From: Phycisphaerales bacterium | GTDB lineage: Bacteria; Planctomycetota; Phycisphaerae; Tepidisphaerales; Tepidisphaeraceae | Length of the DNA stretch: 7,343 nt | Reading direction: 5' to 3' | NCBI GenBank assembly: GCA_028288905.1 | Contig: JAQGHJ010000825.1 | Span: forward strand, 1-7,343 | Shown here: one piece after another, positions 1 through 7,048 of the stretch | How the letters are laid out: each line of letters begins with the position of its first letter | Numbering within the stretch: the stretch's first letter is position 1 | Position numbers and translations under genes: made by a program | The notes under the pieces: model-generated | What the model saw: only the letters and a program-made list of their open reading frames with translations | Database searches by the model: none | Told to the model about the DNA's origin: nothing

Positions 1-661
1 TCTTCGTGTACGCCAGGAGCGCCTTGGCGCGTCCGGCGTCGGCCGCCGCGACCCGGACCTGGGCCGCGGCGACGGCGCGGTTCGCATCGGCGGCGACGAG
101 GTCGGCCTCGGCCGACGCGATCTTCGCCCGCCCCACGTCGGCGCCGGCTCCCGCCCCCTCGGCCTTGGCGCGCATCTCGTCCATCTGTTGGCCGGTGGCG
201 GCCTTGCCGGCGAACAGCGCCTCCTGACGCTTCAGCGTCGCCTGCGCCAAGGTGCGGTCGGCCTCGAGGCCGGCGAGCTGCCGCCGCGTCACCTCCACCG
301 CGGCCTTGACCTGCTGGACCGCGGCCTCGGCGGCCTTGACCCCCGCCTCCTTGGCCGCGAGCATCGCCTCCACGCTCGCCAGGTGCTGTTGGAGTTCGGG
401 CGCGTCGATCACCGCGAGCACGTCCCCTTTCCTCACGTGGTCGCCGATGTCCGCCATGACGTCCGAGACGTACCCGGACTCTTTGGCGTAAAGGTCCGTC
501 GCGAAGAAGGCCGCCACGGTCGCCGGGGCCACCACGGTGGCGGCGGGCACGGGCCGTGTCGCCGCCGCCGGCGGCGGCTGTTGGGCGGACGAGGATGACG
601 TCACGGCGGCGGCCGCTGCGGCCGCGAGCCAGTTCCTCAGGGGTGGTCGACGGTGCCTCAT
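1..661 (-). CDS. RND efflux periplasmic adaptor (membrane fusion protein, HlyD/AcrA type), C-terminus outside window
   Basis: Periplasmic adaptor that would link the adjacent inner-membrane RND pump to an outer-membrane channel. Only the first 220 residues are present. Residues 1-27 look like an export signal: a basic start (MRHRRPPLR), a hydrophobic Ala stretch at about 11-20, then a Ser-rich end with possible cleavage near SSA-QQ. An Ala/Pro linker follows. Residues about 56-90 form the first half of a biotinyl/lipoyl-like domain (ESGYVSDVMADIGDHVRKGD, then VLAVIDAPEL). Residues about 91-215 are an Ala/Lys/Glu/Gln-rich helical hairpin. The last residues, LLAYTK, fit the return to the lipoyl half, where the family usually continues with an APFDG-type motif. 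The ATG at 661 is favoured because it overlaps the pump's stop (TGATG) and has AGGAAGG five bases upstream. No lipobox cysteine is visible. Family assignment is firm; the exported substrate is unknown. Confidence 0.9.
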   Translation of the reverse strand, partial: MRHRRPPLRNWLAAAAAAAVTSSSSAQQPPPAAATRPVPAATVVAPATVAAFFATDLYAKESGYVSDVMADIGDHVRKGDVLAVIDAPELQQHLASVEAMLAAKEAGVKAAEAAVQQVKAAVEVTRRQLAGLEADRTLAQATLKRQEALFAGKAATGQQMDEMRAKAEGAGAGADVGRAKIASAEADLVAADANRAVAAAQVRVAAADAGRAKALLAYTK

Positions 662-3600
662 CAGAACCTTCCTGGCAGGGCCAAAGGCCGTCCGGGGCCG
701 GGGTCGTTCCGCCCGTCGTCGGGCGGAGTATCCCCCGACGGCATTGCTCGCGAACGGCGGTCCGCCGGGTGCAACGATGCGGACGTTCGGGCCGAGTCGC
801 GCTGGAGGATCGCGAAGATCGCCGGCAGGATGACGAGCGTGGCCAGGGTGGCCCCGACCAGGCCGCCGATCACGGCCCGCCCCAACGGGGCCGTCTGGGA
901 ACCACCCTCGCCGAGGCCGATCGCCATCGGGACCATGCCGGCGATCATCGCGAGGCTCGTCATCAGGATCGGCCGCAGACGGCCCGACGCCCCCTCGGCC
1001 GCCGCGTCCCGCACACTCGCTCCCTCCACCCGGCTCCGCTCGGCGAACGTGACGAGCAGGATGGCGTTGGCGACGGCCACGCCGACGGCCATGATCGCAC
1101 CCATGAACGACTGGACGTTGAGAGTCGTGCGCGTCACCCGTAGGGCGATGACGACGCCGGCCACGACGGCGGGGATCGTTAGCACCACGGCCAGCGACAG
1201 GCGGAACGATTGGAAGTTCGCCGCCAGCAGCAGGAAGATGACCGCCACGGCGACCAGCAGGCCCAGTCGCAGCCCGCCGAACATTTCCTGCATCGGCACC
1301 ACCTGTCCTCGGACGGCCACGTTGACCCCCTGGGGCGGGGCGCCGACCCGCTGCAACGCGTCGGTCACGCGGTCCGCCGTGCGGCCCAGGTCCTCGCCGA
1401 AGACGTTCGCCCCGAGTGTCAGCGTCCGCTGCATGTTGTAGCGGTCGTACTCGCCGAGCACGGTGCCCTCGGTCACCTCGGCCACGTTGCGGAGTTGAAC
1501 TTGGCCGTCCTGGCCGCCCTGCCCGCGGCCGACCGGGATGTTCTTCACCTCTTCCAGGGAGTTCATCCGCTGCTGCGGGACCTCGACCTGAACCTGATAC
1601 CCGACCCCGCTCTTGGGGTCGGCGAAGAAGTTCGGGGTGGTGAACCGGCTGGACGACGTCGCCCCCGTGAGCGAGCGGCCGATCTGCTCGGCCGTCACGC
1701 CCATCATGCCGGCGACCGGGCGGTCGATGTCGACCTTCACCGCCGGGTAATCGAGTTCCTGCACGAAATCCAAGTCGCGGAGGGAGGAGACGTTTCCCAA
1801 TTCACCCCGGACCTTGTCGGCGAAGGCGCGGTTGTTCGCGAGGTTAGGGCCGCTCACGGCCACCTCTATCGGGGTCGCCGCGCCGAAGCTCATCACCCGG
1901 CTCACGATGTCGCTCGGCGTGAAGCTGAGCCGGACGCCCGGGAACTCGGCCGGGAGCGACTTGCGGAGCCGCTCTTGGAGGGCGGCGATCTCGACCTTGG
2001 CCGACGGCTTGAGCTGCACCTGGACGACGGCCTCCTCCGGGCCGCTGGTCCAGAGGTACACCGTGTTGATCGGGTACGCGGCGTTCTGGACGCCGACGTA
2101 CCCGAGCGAGATCTCGACGTGCTCCGGCCCGACCTCGCGCCCGATAGCTTCGAGCGTCTTGGTCGCGAGCTTCTCCGTCGCCTCGATGCGGGTGCCCGCC
2201 TTGGCGCGGAGCCGCAGCTCGAATTGCCCGGCATCGACCACCGGGAAGATCTCCCGGCCGAGGCTCTGACCGACCACGGCGACGACGAGGCCCGCGACGA
2301 TCAGATACGTCGGGACCAGGACCCATCGCCAACCCACCATCCGGGTCGAGAAGCGGTGGTAGCGGTCCTTGTACCGGTCGAACCGCGTGTGCCCCGGCAC
2401 GTGCCGGCCGTGCTTCGTCCGTAGCATCCAGATCGAGAGCACGGGCACCAAGGTGCTGGAGAGCAGGTAGGACGCGACCATCGAGAAACCGACGGCCAGG
2501 GCGAGCGGCACGAACAGGTTCCGAGCCGCCCCCTGCATGAAGAAGGCCGGGATGAAGACGGCCAGGACGCACAACATCGCCAGGAGCCGGGGGACCGTCG
2601 TCTCCGCGGTCGCGTCGTGGGCCGCGTCGTCCAAGGCTTGGCCCCGGGCGCGGTGGGCGTGGACGTTCTCGATCGTCACGGTCGCCTCGTCGACGAGGAT
2701 GCCGACGGCAAGCGCCAGCCCGCCGAGCGTCATGAGGTTGACCGTCTGCCCCGTCGCCCACAACGCCGCCGCGGCCGCCGCGACCGATAGCGGGATGTTC
2801 AGGACGACGACGACCGCGCTCCGCCAATCCCGCAGGAATAGCAGGACCATGAGCCCCGTGAGGACTGCGCCAAGCGCGCCCTCCTGGCTCAGGCCCCGGA
2901 TGGCCCGCGTGACGTACGGGCTCTGGTCGAACTGGTAACTGACCTGCACGCCCGGCGGGAGGACGGACTGGAACTTCGGGAGATTCTCCTTCACCAGGCC
3001 TACCACCGTCAGCGTCGACGCATCCGCGCGCTTGGTGACCGGGATGTAGACGGTCCTCCGGCCGTTGACGATCGCGTACCCGGCCTGGATGTCGGCCGAG
3101 TCCTCGACCGTCCCGACGTCGGCGACGGAGATCGTCCGTGCGCCGTCGGAGCGGATGGCGATCTCCCCCAGCCGCTTCACGTCGCTGACGGTGGTGTTGA
3201 CCGGCACCATCGGCATCTGGTCGCCGATGCGGACGTTCCCGGACGGGCTGATCGTGTTGCCTTTGGCGATCGCCCCGACGATCTCATCCGGGCTCATATT
3301 GAGCGAGCGGAGGCGGTCCGGGTCGGCCCGGACGACGATCGCCCGCGGGCTGCCGCCGAACGGCGGCGGGGCCGACACTCCCGGCAGGGTGGCGAACAGC
3401 GGCCGGACCTTGAACAGTGCCGCGTCCTGCAAGTCCTTGAGGCTGAGCTTCGGGTCGTCGCTGGAAAACACCAGATTCCCGACCGGCACGCTCCCGGCAT
3501 CGAACCGGGTGACGAACGGCGGGACAGTCCCCGGTGGCATGAACGCCCGGGCGCGGTTGACGTACGACACCGTCTCGGCCATCGCCCGCGACATGTCGGT

Positions 3601-3894
3601 GCCGGGGTGGAACTGGAGCTTGATGAGCGCCGCGCCCTGAATGGACTTGGACTCGACGTGCTCGATGCCGTTCACATACAGGAAGTGGTACTCGTAGTAG
3701 TTGACGAGGAACCCCTCCATCTGGGCAGGGTCCATTCCGCCGTACGGCTGGGCGACGTAGATGGTGGGGACGCCGAGGTCGGGGAAGACGTCCCTGGGCA
3801 TCCGGGCGACCGCCATGGCGCCGGCGAGGACTGCCGCTACGACCAGCACCAAGACGGTGACCGGCCGCCGGAGGGCGAACGAGACGAGGTTCAT
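661..3894 (-). CDS. RND-family efflux pump, inner-membrane permease (AcrB/HAE-like)
   Basis: Proton-driven inner-membrane transporter of about 1077 residues, a usual length for AcrB-type pumps. It shows the duplicated RND layout: TM1 at about 12-31, a large periplasmic part to about 334, TM2-TM6 at about 335-490, TM7 at about 524-543, a second periplasmic part to about 874, and TM8-TM12 at about 875-1030. Related motifs follow TM1 ([14 protein letters not shown], 35-48 region) and TM7 ([14 protein letters not shown]). TM4 has [14 protein letters not shown] at about 397-410, with Asp402-Glu403 where AcrB has Asp-Asp. TM10 has [16 protein letters not shown] at about 937-952, with Ala where AcrB has the relay Lys940. 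The ATG at 3894 is chosen because [15 protein letters not shown] is the normal family N-terminus. A GTG at 3993 would add 33 atypical residues and overlap a candidate -10 box. No clear Shine-Dalgarno precedes 3894. A Pro/Arg-rich tail of about 45 residues follows TM12. Substrate (drug, lipid or metal) cannot be told; the CusA-type metal motif is not evident. Confidence 0.95.
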   Translation of the reverse strand: MNLVSFALRRPVTVLVLVVAAVLAGAMAVARMPRDVFPDLGVPTIYVAQPYGGMDPAQMEGFLVNYYEYHFLYVNGIEHVESKSIQGAALIKLQFHPGTDMSRAMAETVSYVNRARAFMPPGTVPPFVTRFDAGSVPVGNLVFSSDDPKLSLKDLQDAALFKVRPLFATLPGVSAPPPFGGSPRAIVVRADPDRLRSLNMSPDEIVGAIAKGNTISPSGNVRIGDQMPMVPVNTTVSDVKRLGEIAIRSDGARTISVADVGTVEDSADIQAGYAIVNGRRTVYIPVTKRADASTLTVVGLVKENLPKFQSVLPPGVQVSYQFDQSPYVTRAIRGLSQEGALGAVLTGLMVLLFLRDWRSAVVVVLNIPLSVAAAAAALWATGQTVNLMTLGGLALAVGILVDEATVTIENVHAHRARGQALDDAAHDATAETTVPRLLAMLCVLAVFIPAFFMQGAARNLFVPLALAVGFSMVASYLLSSTLVPVLSIWMLRTKHGRHVPGHTRFDRYKDRYHRFSTRMVGWRWVLVPTYLIVAGLVVAVVGQSLGREIFPVVDAGQFELRLRAKAGTRIEATEKLATKTLEAIGREVGPEHVEISLGYVGVQNAAYPINTVYLWTSGPEEAVVQVQLKPSAKVEIAALQERLRKSLPAEFPGVRLSFTPSDIVSRVMSFGAATPIEVAVSGPNLANNRAFADKVRGELGNVSSLRDLDFVQELDYPAVKVDIDRPVAGMMGVTAEQIGRSLTGATSSSRFTTPNFFADPKSGVGYQVQVEVPQQRMNSLEEVKNIPVGRGQGGQDGQVQLRNVAEVTEGTVLGEYDRYNMQRTLTLGANVFGEDLGRTADRVTDALQRVGAPPQGVNVAVRGQVVPMQEMFGGLRLGLLVAVAVIFLLLAANFQSFRLSLAVVLTIPAVVAGVVIALRVTRTTLNVQSFMGAIMAVGVAVANAILLVTFAERSRVEGASVRDAAAEGASGRLRPILMTSLAMIAGMVPMAIGLGEGGSQTAPLGRAVIGGLVGATLATLVILPAIFAILQRDSARTSASLHPADRRSRAMPSGDTPPDDGRNDPGPGRPLALPGRF
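667..673 (-). promoter_or_regulatory. Shine-Dalgarno site of the adaptor gene, inside the end of the pump gene
   Basis: On the minus strand AGGAAGG (673-667) lies five bases (TTCTG) before the ATG at 661. It is inside the last codons of the pump gene, whose TGA (663-661) shares one base with that ATG. This layout supports both the adaptor start and coupled translation of pump and adaptor. Confidence 0.75.
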
Positions 3895-3975
3895 GCTCGG
3901 GTGAATCCAGTGGGTCGGCCGCGACCGAGGACGGCCATCCGTCGCCCCTCGCGGCAGCCGCCCGGGGCGACCGGA

Positions 3976-4004
3976 AATATACAATCGATTCACCTCGGCC
4001 GAAA
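3976..4004 (-). promoter_or_regulatory. Candidate sigma-70-type promoter of the efflux operon
   Basis: On the minus strand TATATT (3981-3976) matches the -10 consensus at five of six bases, in a small AT-rich patch within otherwise GC-rich DNA. A poor -35 (TTTCGG, 4004-3999) stands 17 bases upstream. Transcription would begin near 3968, giving a leader of about 70 bases before the ATG at 3894. The weak -35 suggests either activator help or a chance match. Confidence 0.35.
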
Positions 4005-4031
4005 CCAGGGCGTTCGCGCCGCCGGGCCGCG

Positions 4032-4061
4032 GGCGGCAGACGCCCGTAAGCGTCTCCCGCC
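4032..4061. repeat. Imperfect intergenic hairpin (AGACGC stem)
   Basis: AGACGC (4038-4043) pairs with GCGTCT (4050-4055) around the 6-base loop CCGTAA. After one C-C mismatch, a further five G-C pairs continue the stem (4032-4036 with 4057-4061). No T-run follows on either strand, so it is not a textbook intrinsic terminator. Its form suits a dispersed planctomycete intergenic repeat, but a second copy is not in the window. Confidence 0.55.
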
Positions 4062-4109
4062 GCCGGGACCGAATCTGTTTCAGCAGCCCGGGGCGGCGGA
4101 GGGGGGATC

Positions 4110-4160
4110 CGCGAGGCCCGAACCCGAGCCCTCGTCGGGGCCTCGGGTTCGGGCCTCGCG
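4110..4160. repeat. Perfect 19-bp inverted repeat (long hairpin), possible terminator
   Basis: The arm at 4110-4128 (CGCGAGGCCCGAACCCGAG) is exactly complementary to 4142-4160. The 13 bases between can add three more G-C pairs (4129-4131 with 4138-4140) beside a bulged C, leaving a 6-base loop. It lies 113 bases past the stop of the minus-strand glycosyltransferase and upstream of the pump promoter, so it could end transcription of the polysaccharide genes. There is no T-tract on either side, which argues against a simple intrinsic terminator. Its exactness rather suggests a mobile or dispersed palindromic element, or an mRNA 3'-end protecting stem. Confidence 0.8.
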
Positions 4161-4272
4161 AGCGGTTGAGGTCGGACGGGGAAAAGGGTTAGCGCCGTGC
4201 TGCCGGCTACGAGGCGCTGGTAAGCGGAGGTTGTCCCGCAACTTCGACGGCGGTCGCGGAGCACGAGCCGCT

Positions 4273-5517
4273 CTATTCAGCCGCGGCCCCGGCCAGGACG
4301 GGAGCCGAGGGGGATAACGGACGCGACGGGCCCGCCCGGTGGTCCCGATCGCGATCGGGGCGTGTAACGCGGCCGGACTGGAACAGGTCCCACTGTTCGG
4401 CCAGCAGCTCGGCCATCTCTGCCCGGAACCGCTCGGGCCGAAACCGGTGGGCGCGGGCCCGGATCGCCGCCGGCTCGAACCGCGCCTCGTCCGCCTCGAA
4501 GCGGTCGACGGCGTCCGCCACCGCGGCCGGGTCTTGGGCGTCGAACAGTAGTCCGGTCTCGCCCTCGACGACCGACTCCCGGGCCCCGCCCCGGCCGTAC
4601 GCGATCACCGGGGTGCCGCACGCCATCGCCTCGACCGGGGCGATGCCGAAGTCTTCCTCGGCCGCGAACACGAACGCCCGGGCCCGCCGCATGTGGTCCC
4701 GGACGGCCTCGAACGACTGGTACCCGAGGAACCGGACGTTCGTCGCCCCGGCCGCCGCCGCCCTCGCCTCCAGCTTGGCCCGCTCGGTCCCGTCGCCGAT
4801 CACGACCAGCTGGCGCCCCGGCGTGGCGGCGAACGCGTCGACGATCACGTCGACCCGCTTGTAGGGAACGAGCCGAGAGAACGCGAGGTAGAAGTCGTCC
4901 CGCTCGGCCGTCGGCAGCGGCGGGGCGTCGCCGGCGAACGCCGCGACGTCGACCGGCGGGTAAATGACGTGGGCCGGACGGCGGTACGTCCGCCACACCC
5001 GCCGGGCGATGTACTCGGAGTTCGCCACGAACACGTCCACCCGGTTCGCCGCGCATTGGTCCCACACCCGCAGGTAGTGCAGGGCGGCCCGGAGCACGAG
5101 GCTGACCGGCCCGCGGCCGAACCGGGTCTCCCGCAGGTACTGGTGCTGCAGGTCCCACGCGTACCGGGCCGGCGTGTGCACGTAGCTGACGTGCAGCTGG
5201 TCCGGGCTCGTGACCACGCCCTTGGCGACCGCGTGGTTCGACGACACGACCGCGTCGTACCCGGTCACGTCGAACTGCTCGACGGCCAGCGGCATGAACG
5301 GCAGGAAGTGCCGGAACTTCGACCGGGCGAACGGCAGCCGCTGGAGGACGGACGTGTTCACGGCCCGCCCGCCGAGGAACCGCCGGTCCTCGTCGGACAG
5401 GAAGTCGCACAGCGCGAACACGTCCGCGTGCGGCAGGATGCCCAGCAATTGCTCGACCACCCGCTCGGACCCGGCGTAGCTCGCGAACCACTCGTGGACG
5501 ATGGCGACGGACTTCAT
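4273..5517 (-). CDS. Glycosyltransferase family 4, WbaZ-like (probable mannosyltransferase type)
   Basis: Retaining GT-B glycosyltransferase of about 414 residues, probably cytoplasmic and acting on a lipid-linked glycan with a nucleotide-sugar donor. The N-terminal acceptor domain opens with MKSVAIVHEWFASYAGSERV, the usual start of WbaZ-type enzymes. It contains SSNHAVAKGV (about 92-101) and YVHTPARYAWD (about 112-122). The donor domain has SRLVPYKR (about 214-221), whose Lys/Arg are expected to bind donor phosphates, then VVIGDGTE. The EX7E motif EDFGIAPVE (288-296) is intact, followed by AMACGTPVIA. The C-terminus is a loose Arg/Pro/Ala-rich tail from about 380. The ATG at 5517 is chosen by family N-terminus; an upstream in-frame start at 5646 would translate the palindromic repeat and is rejected. 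No strong Shine-Dalgarno is seen. It follows another GT4 gene after 168 bases, so both likely serve one polysaccharide. Exact sugar and linkage are not deducible. Confidence 0.92.
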   Translation of the reverse strand: MKSVAIVHEWFASYAGSERVVEQLLGILPHADVFALCDFLSDEDRRFLGGRAVNTSVLQRLPFARSKFRHFLPFMPLAVEQFDVTGYDAVVSSNHAVAKGVVTSPDQLHVSYVHTPARYAWDLQHQYLRETRFGRGPVSLVLRAALHYLRVWDQCAANRVDVFVANSEYIARRVWRTYRRPAHVIYPPVDVAAFAGDAPPLPTAERDDFYLAFSRLVPYKRVDVIVDAFAATPGRQLVVIGDGTERAKLEARAAAAGATNVRFLGYQSFEAVRDHMRRARAFVFAAEEDFGIAPVEAMACGTPVIAYGRGGARESVVEGETGLLFDAQDPAAVADAVDRFEADEARFEPAAIRARAHRFRPERFRAEMAELLAEQWDLFQSGRVTRPDRDRDHRAGPSRPLSPSAPVLAGAAAE

Positions 5518-5527
5518 TGGATTCTCG

Positions 5528-5540
5528 GCAAACGATTTGC
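5528..5540. promoter_or_regulatory. Short dyad before the WbaZ-like glycosyltransferase start
   Basis: GCAAA-CGA-TTTGC is a perfect 5-bp dyad with a 3-base centre, about 10 bases upstream of the ATG at 5517. It is one of few AT-containing patches here. It could be an operator or a small hairpin near the ribosome site, but a dyad this short may be chance. Confidence 0.2.
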
Positions 5541-5571
5541 AAGACTCCGGATTCCCGGTCGACGGGGTTCC

Positions 5572-5648
5572 GGGTGGCACGGACATGTACGCATGTCCGT
5601 GTTCCGCTCCGCCCGGGACACGGACATGCGTACATGTCCGTGCCACCC
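5572..5648. repeat. Nested palindrome: two inverted small hairpins forming one long hairpin (REPIN-like)
   Basis: The 31 bases at 5572-5602 are exactly complementary to 5618-5648, with 15 bases between them. Each arm is itself a hairpin: CACGGACATG, a 4-base loop, then CATGTCCGTG (5578-5601; mirrored at 5619-5642). The unit CACGGACATG or its complement thus occurs four times. The DNA or RNA can fold either as one stem of about 31 bp or as two short stems side by side. Two inverted hairpin units with a short spacer are the layout of REPINs, which RAYT transposases mobilise in other bacteria. No RAYT gene is in the window. It fills nearly half of the gap between the two glycosyltransferases and ends 54 bases before the second one's start. 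Confidence 0.9.
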
Positions 5649-5685
5649 AAGGCCCGACGGCGCGCCCCGCCCCGGCGCCGGAAGC

Positions 5686-6834
5686 TCACTCGTCCTCGGC
5701 CACGGCCGCGGCGAGCACCCGCCACGTCTCGGCCGCGATGTCGTCCCACCGGTACCCCGCCGCCCGCGTCCGCCCCGCCGCGACCAGGCGGGCCCGCAGC
5801 GCGGCGTCGTCGACCACCCGCTCGATCCCGGCTGCAATCGATTCGACGTCGGCCGGGTCGACCTCGACGGCCGCCCCGCCGGCCGACTCGTCCCCGCCGG
5901 TCACCTCGGGGACGGCCGTCGCGTTCGACGCGACGACCGCCGTCCCGCACGCCATCGCCTCCAGCACCGGCAGCCCGAACCCCTCGTACAGGCTCGGGTA
6001 GACGGCCGCGACCGCCCCGGCGTACAGGGCCGGCAGGTCGGCGTCGGCCACGTACCCGAGCCACCGGACGCCGGGTTGGTCGGCCCGGGCGGCGTCGACC
6101 TTGTCGTAGATCGCCGCCGTGCCGCCGGCGATTGCCAGCTCGACGCCCGAGTGCCGGCGGCGGACCGCGTCCCACGCTTCCAGCAGCCGGCCGAGGTTCT
6201 TCCGCGGCTCGACCGACCCGACCGCCAGCAGGTACGGCCGGCCGAGCCCGAGCCGGTCCCGGACGGCCGCGACCGCGTCCGGCTGGGGCGGGGCGAACCG
6301 GGCGTCCACGCCGTTCGGGATCACGACGATGCGGTCCGGGTCGACGCCGCAGTTCGCTACGATCCGCGCCTTCGAGAACGCCGACACGGTGATGACCCGC
6401 CGCACCCGCCGGACGAGCCGGGGCATGAGCCACCGGCCCCACGCCCCGTACGCCCGGGAGAAGCATTCGGGGCGGTCGAACAAGGACGCGTCGTGGACCG
6501 TGACGACCTGCCGCCGGACCGCCAGCGGGCCGGAGTTGGCCGGGGAAAACAGCAGCCGCCCGCCGACGCGGGCCGGCAGGGCGGCCTGCTCCCACAGGTG
6601 GCCCTTCATCCCGCCCCCGAACCGCCGGGCCGGGGCGGCCGTCCCGACCCCGGCCGGCAGCCGGGCCAGCACCTCGTGCGCGTACCGCTGGACGCCGGTC
6701 ACTCGGTTGAGGGTGAACCGGGTGTTGACCACGACCGCCGCGGCGGCCGTGCGGCCGACGGCGCCGCCGCCGCCGGACGGCGGCGCGGCGGACCCGGTCA
6801 AGTGGGCGGCGGGGACGATCGTGCTGAGGGACAC
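5686..6834 (-). CDS. Glycosyltransferase family 4, MtfB-like
   Basis: Retaining GT-B glycosyltransferase, 382 residues, expected to add a sugar from a nucleotide donor during surface polysaccharide synthesis in the cytoplasm. The core begins at about residue 34 with VVVNTRFTLNRVTGVQRYA, typical of MtfB-like GT4 enzymes. It continues with VVTVHDASLFDRPECFS (110-126), ITVSAFSK (148-155) and VIPNGVDARF (171-180). The donor domain has VGSVEPRKN (205-213) and the intact EX7E motif EGFGLPVLE (284-292), followed by AMACGTAVVASN. The GTG at 6834 is preferred because GGAAAGG lies five bases upstream. It gives a low-complexity Gly/Ala extension of about 33 residues ahead of the fold. A GTG at 6732 (residue 35) would give a compact enzyme but lacks that site. 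The next gene in the same direction is a second GT4, suggesting stepwise assembly of one repeat unit. Donor and acceptor are unknown. Confidence 0.92.
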   Translation of the reverse strand: MSLSTIVPAAHLTGSAAPPSGGGGAVGRTAAAAVVVNTRFTLNRVTGVQRYAHEVLARLPAGVGTAAPARRFGGGMKGHLWEQAALPARVGGRLLFSPANSGPLAVRRQVVTVHDASLFDRPECFSRAYGAWGRWLMPRLVRRVRRVITVSAFSKARIVANCGVDPDRIVVIPNGVDARFAPPQPDAVAAVRDRLGLGRPYLLAVGSVEPRKNLGRLLEAWDAVRRRHSGVELAIAGGTAAIYDKVDAARADQPGVRWLGYVADADLPALYAGAVAAVYPSLYEGFGLPVLEAMACGTAVVASNATAVPEVTGGDESAGGAAVEVDPADVESIAAGIERVVDDAALRARLVAAGRTRAAGYRWDDIAAETWRVLAAAVAEDE

Positions 6835-6839
6835 GGGTG

Positions 6840-6846
6840 CCTTTCC
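6840..6846 (-). promoter_or_regulatory. Shine-Dalgarno site of the MtfB-like glycosyltransferase
   Basis: On the minus strand GGAAAGG (6846-6840) is separated by CACCC from the GTG at 6834. It is the only good ribosome site near the candidate starts of this gene and is the reason for choosing the longer N-terminus. Confidence 0.6.
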
Positions 6847-7048
6847 GTTGAATCAATCCGCTGAGCCAAGACCGATCGCGAAACACCCGTCGCCGAGCCG
6901 GCCTCGACGTGACACAGGCGTCCACCCCTGCGCGGACGCCCGGACGCCGAGGCCACGGGCACCCGGTCCGTCCGATTTCGTGACCGCCGCGCACGGGCTG
7001 GAAGCCGGTGTCTCTGACGACCCGCCCGGCCGCTTGACTGGCCTCTAC

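Larger units (their letters stand above)
3895..4272. other. 378-base intergenic region between glycosyltransferase and efflux operon
   Basis: No convincing gene lies here; open frames across it are Arg/Pro-rich and have no family look. It holds a candidate promoter for the pump (about 3976-4004), an imperfect hairpin (4032-4061) and a perfect 19-bp-stem hairpin (4110-4160). I see nothing recognisable in 4161-4272, next to the glycosyltransferase stop codon. The gap and its palindromes probably separate two transcription units. Confidence 0.7.

Noticed and set aside
1210..2424. Plus-strand open frame of 404 residues antisense to the pump gene
   Set aside because: His/Arg/Leu-rich shadow with no domain; the minus strand carries a complete RND pump here.
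4110..4160. Calling the 19-bp hairpin an intrinsic terminator
   Set aside because: There is no T-tract after the stem on either strand, so I list it as a repeat with possible terminator function.
5518..5646. N-terminal extension of the WbaZ-like enzyme from a start at 5646
   Set aside because: It would translate the palindromic repeat (Cys/His/Thr-rich peptide) ahead of a normal family N-terminus at 5517.
5572..5648. CRISPR array
   Set aside because: The four repeated units are inverted and form one palindrome. There are no spacers of regular length, no direct repeats, and no cas genes.
4693..6864. Plus-strand open frame of 723 residues antisense to the glycosyltransferases and crossing the nested palindrome
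   Set aside because: Arg/Pro/Asp/His-rich translation without family motifs; it is antisense to real genes and opened by GC-rich codons.
6900..6954. Weak inverted repeats in the gap before the MtfB-like gene (GGCCTCG with CGAGGCC; GGCGTCC with GGACGCC)
   Set aside because: Seven-base stems in GC-rich DNA are easily due to chance, and there is no T-run or other signal to support a terminator or element.
4277..6994. Minus-strand open frame of 905 residues running through both glycosyltransferase genes
   Set aside because: It is extremely Arg/Gly/Pro-rich with no recognisable domain, and it is a frame-shifted shadow of two genes with intact GT4 motifs. Long open shadow frames are expected at this GC content.
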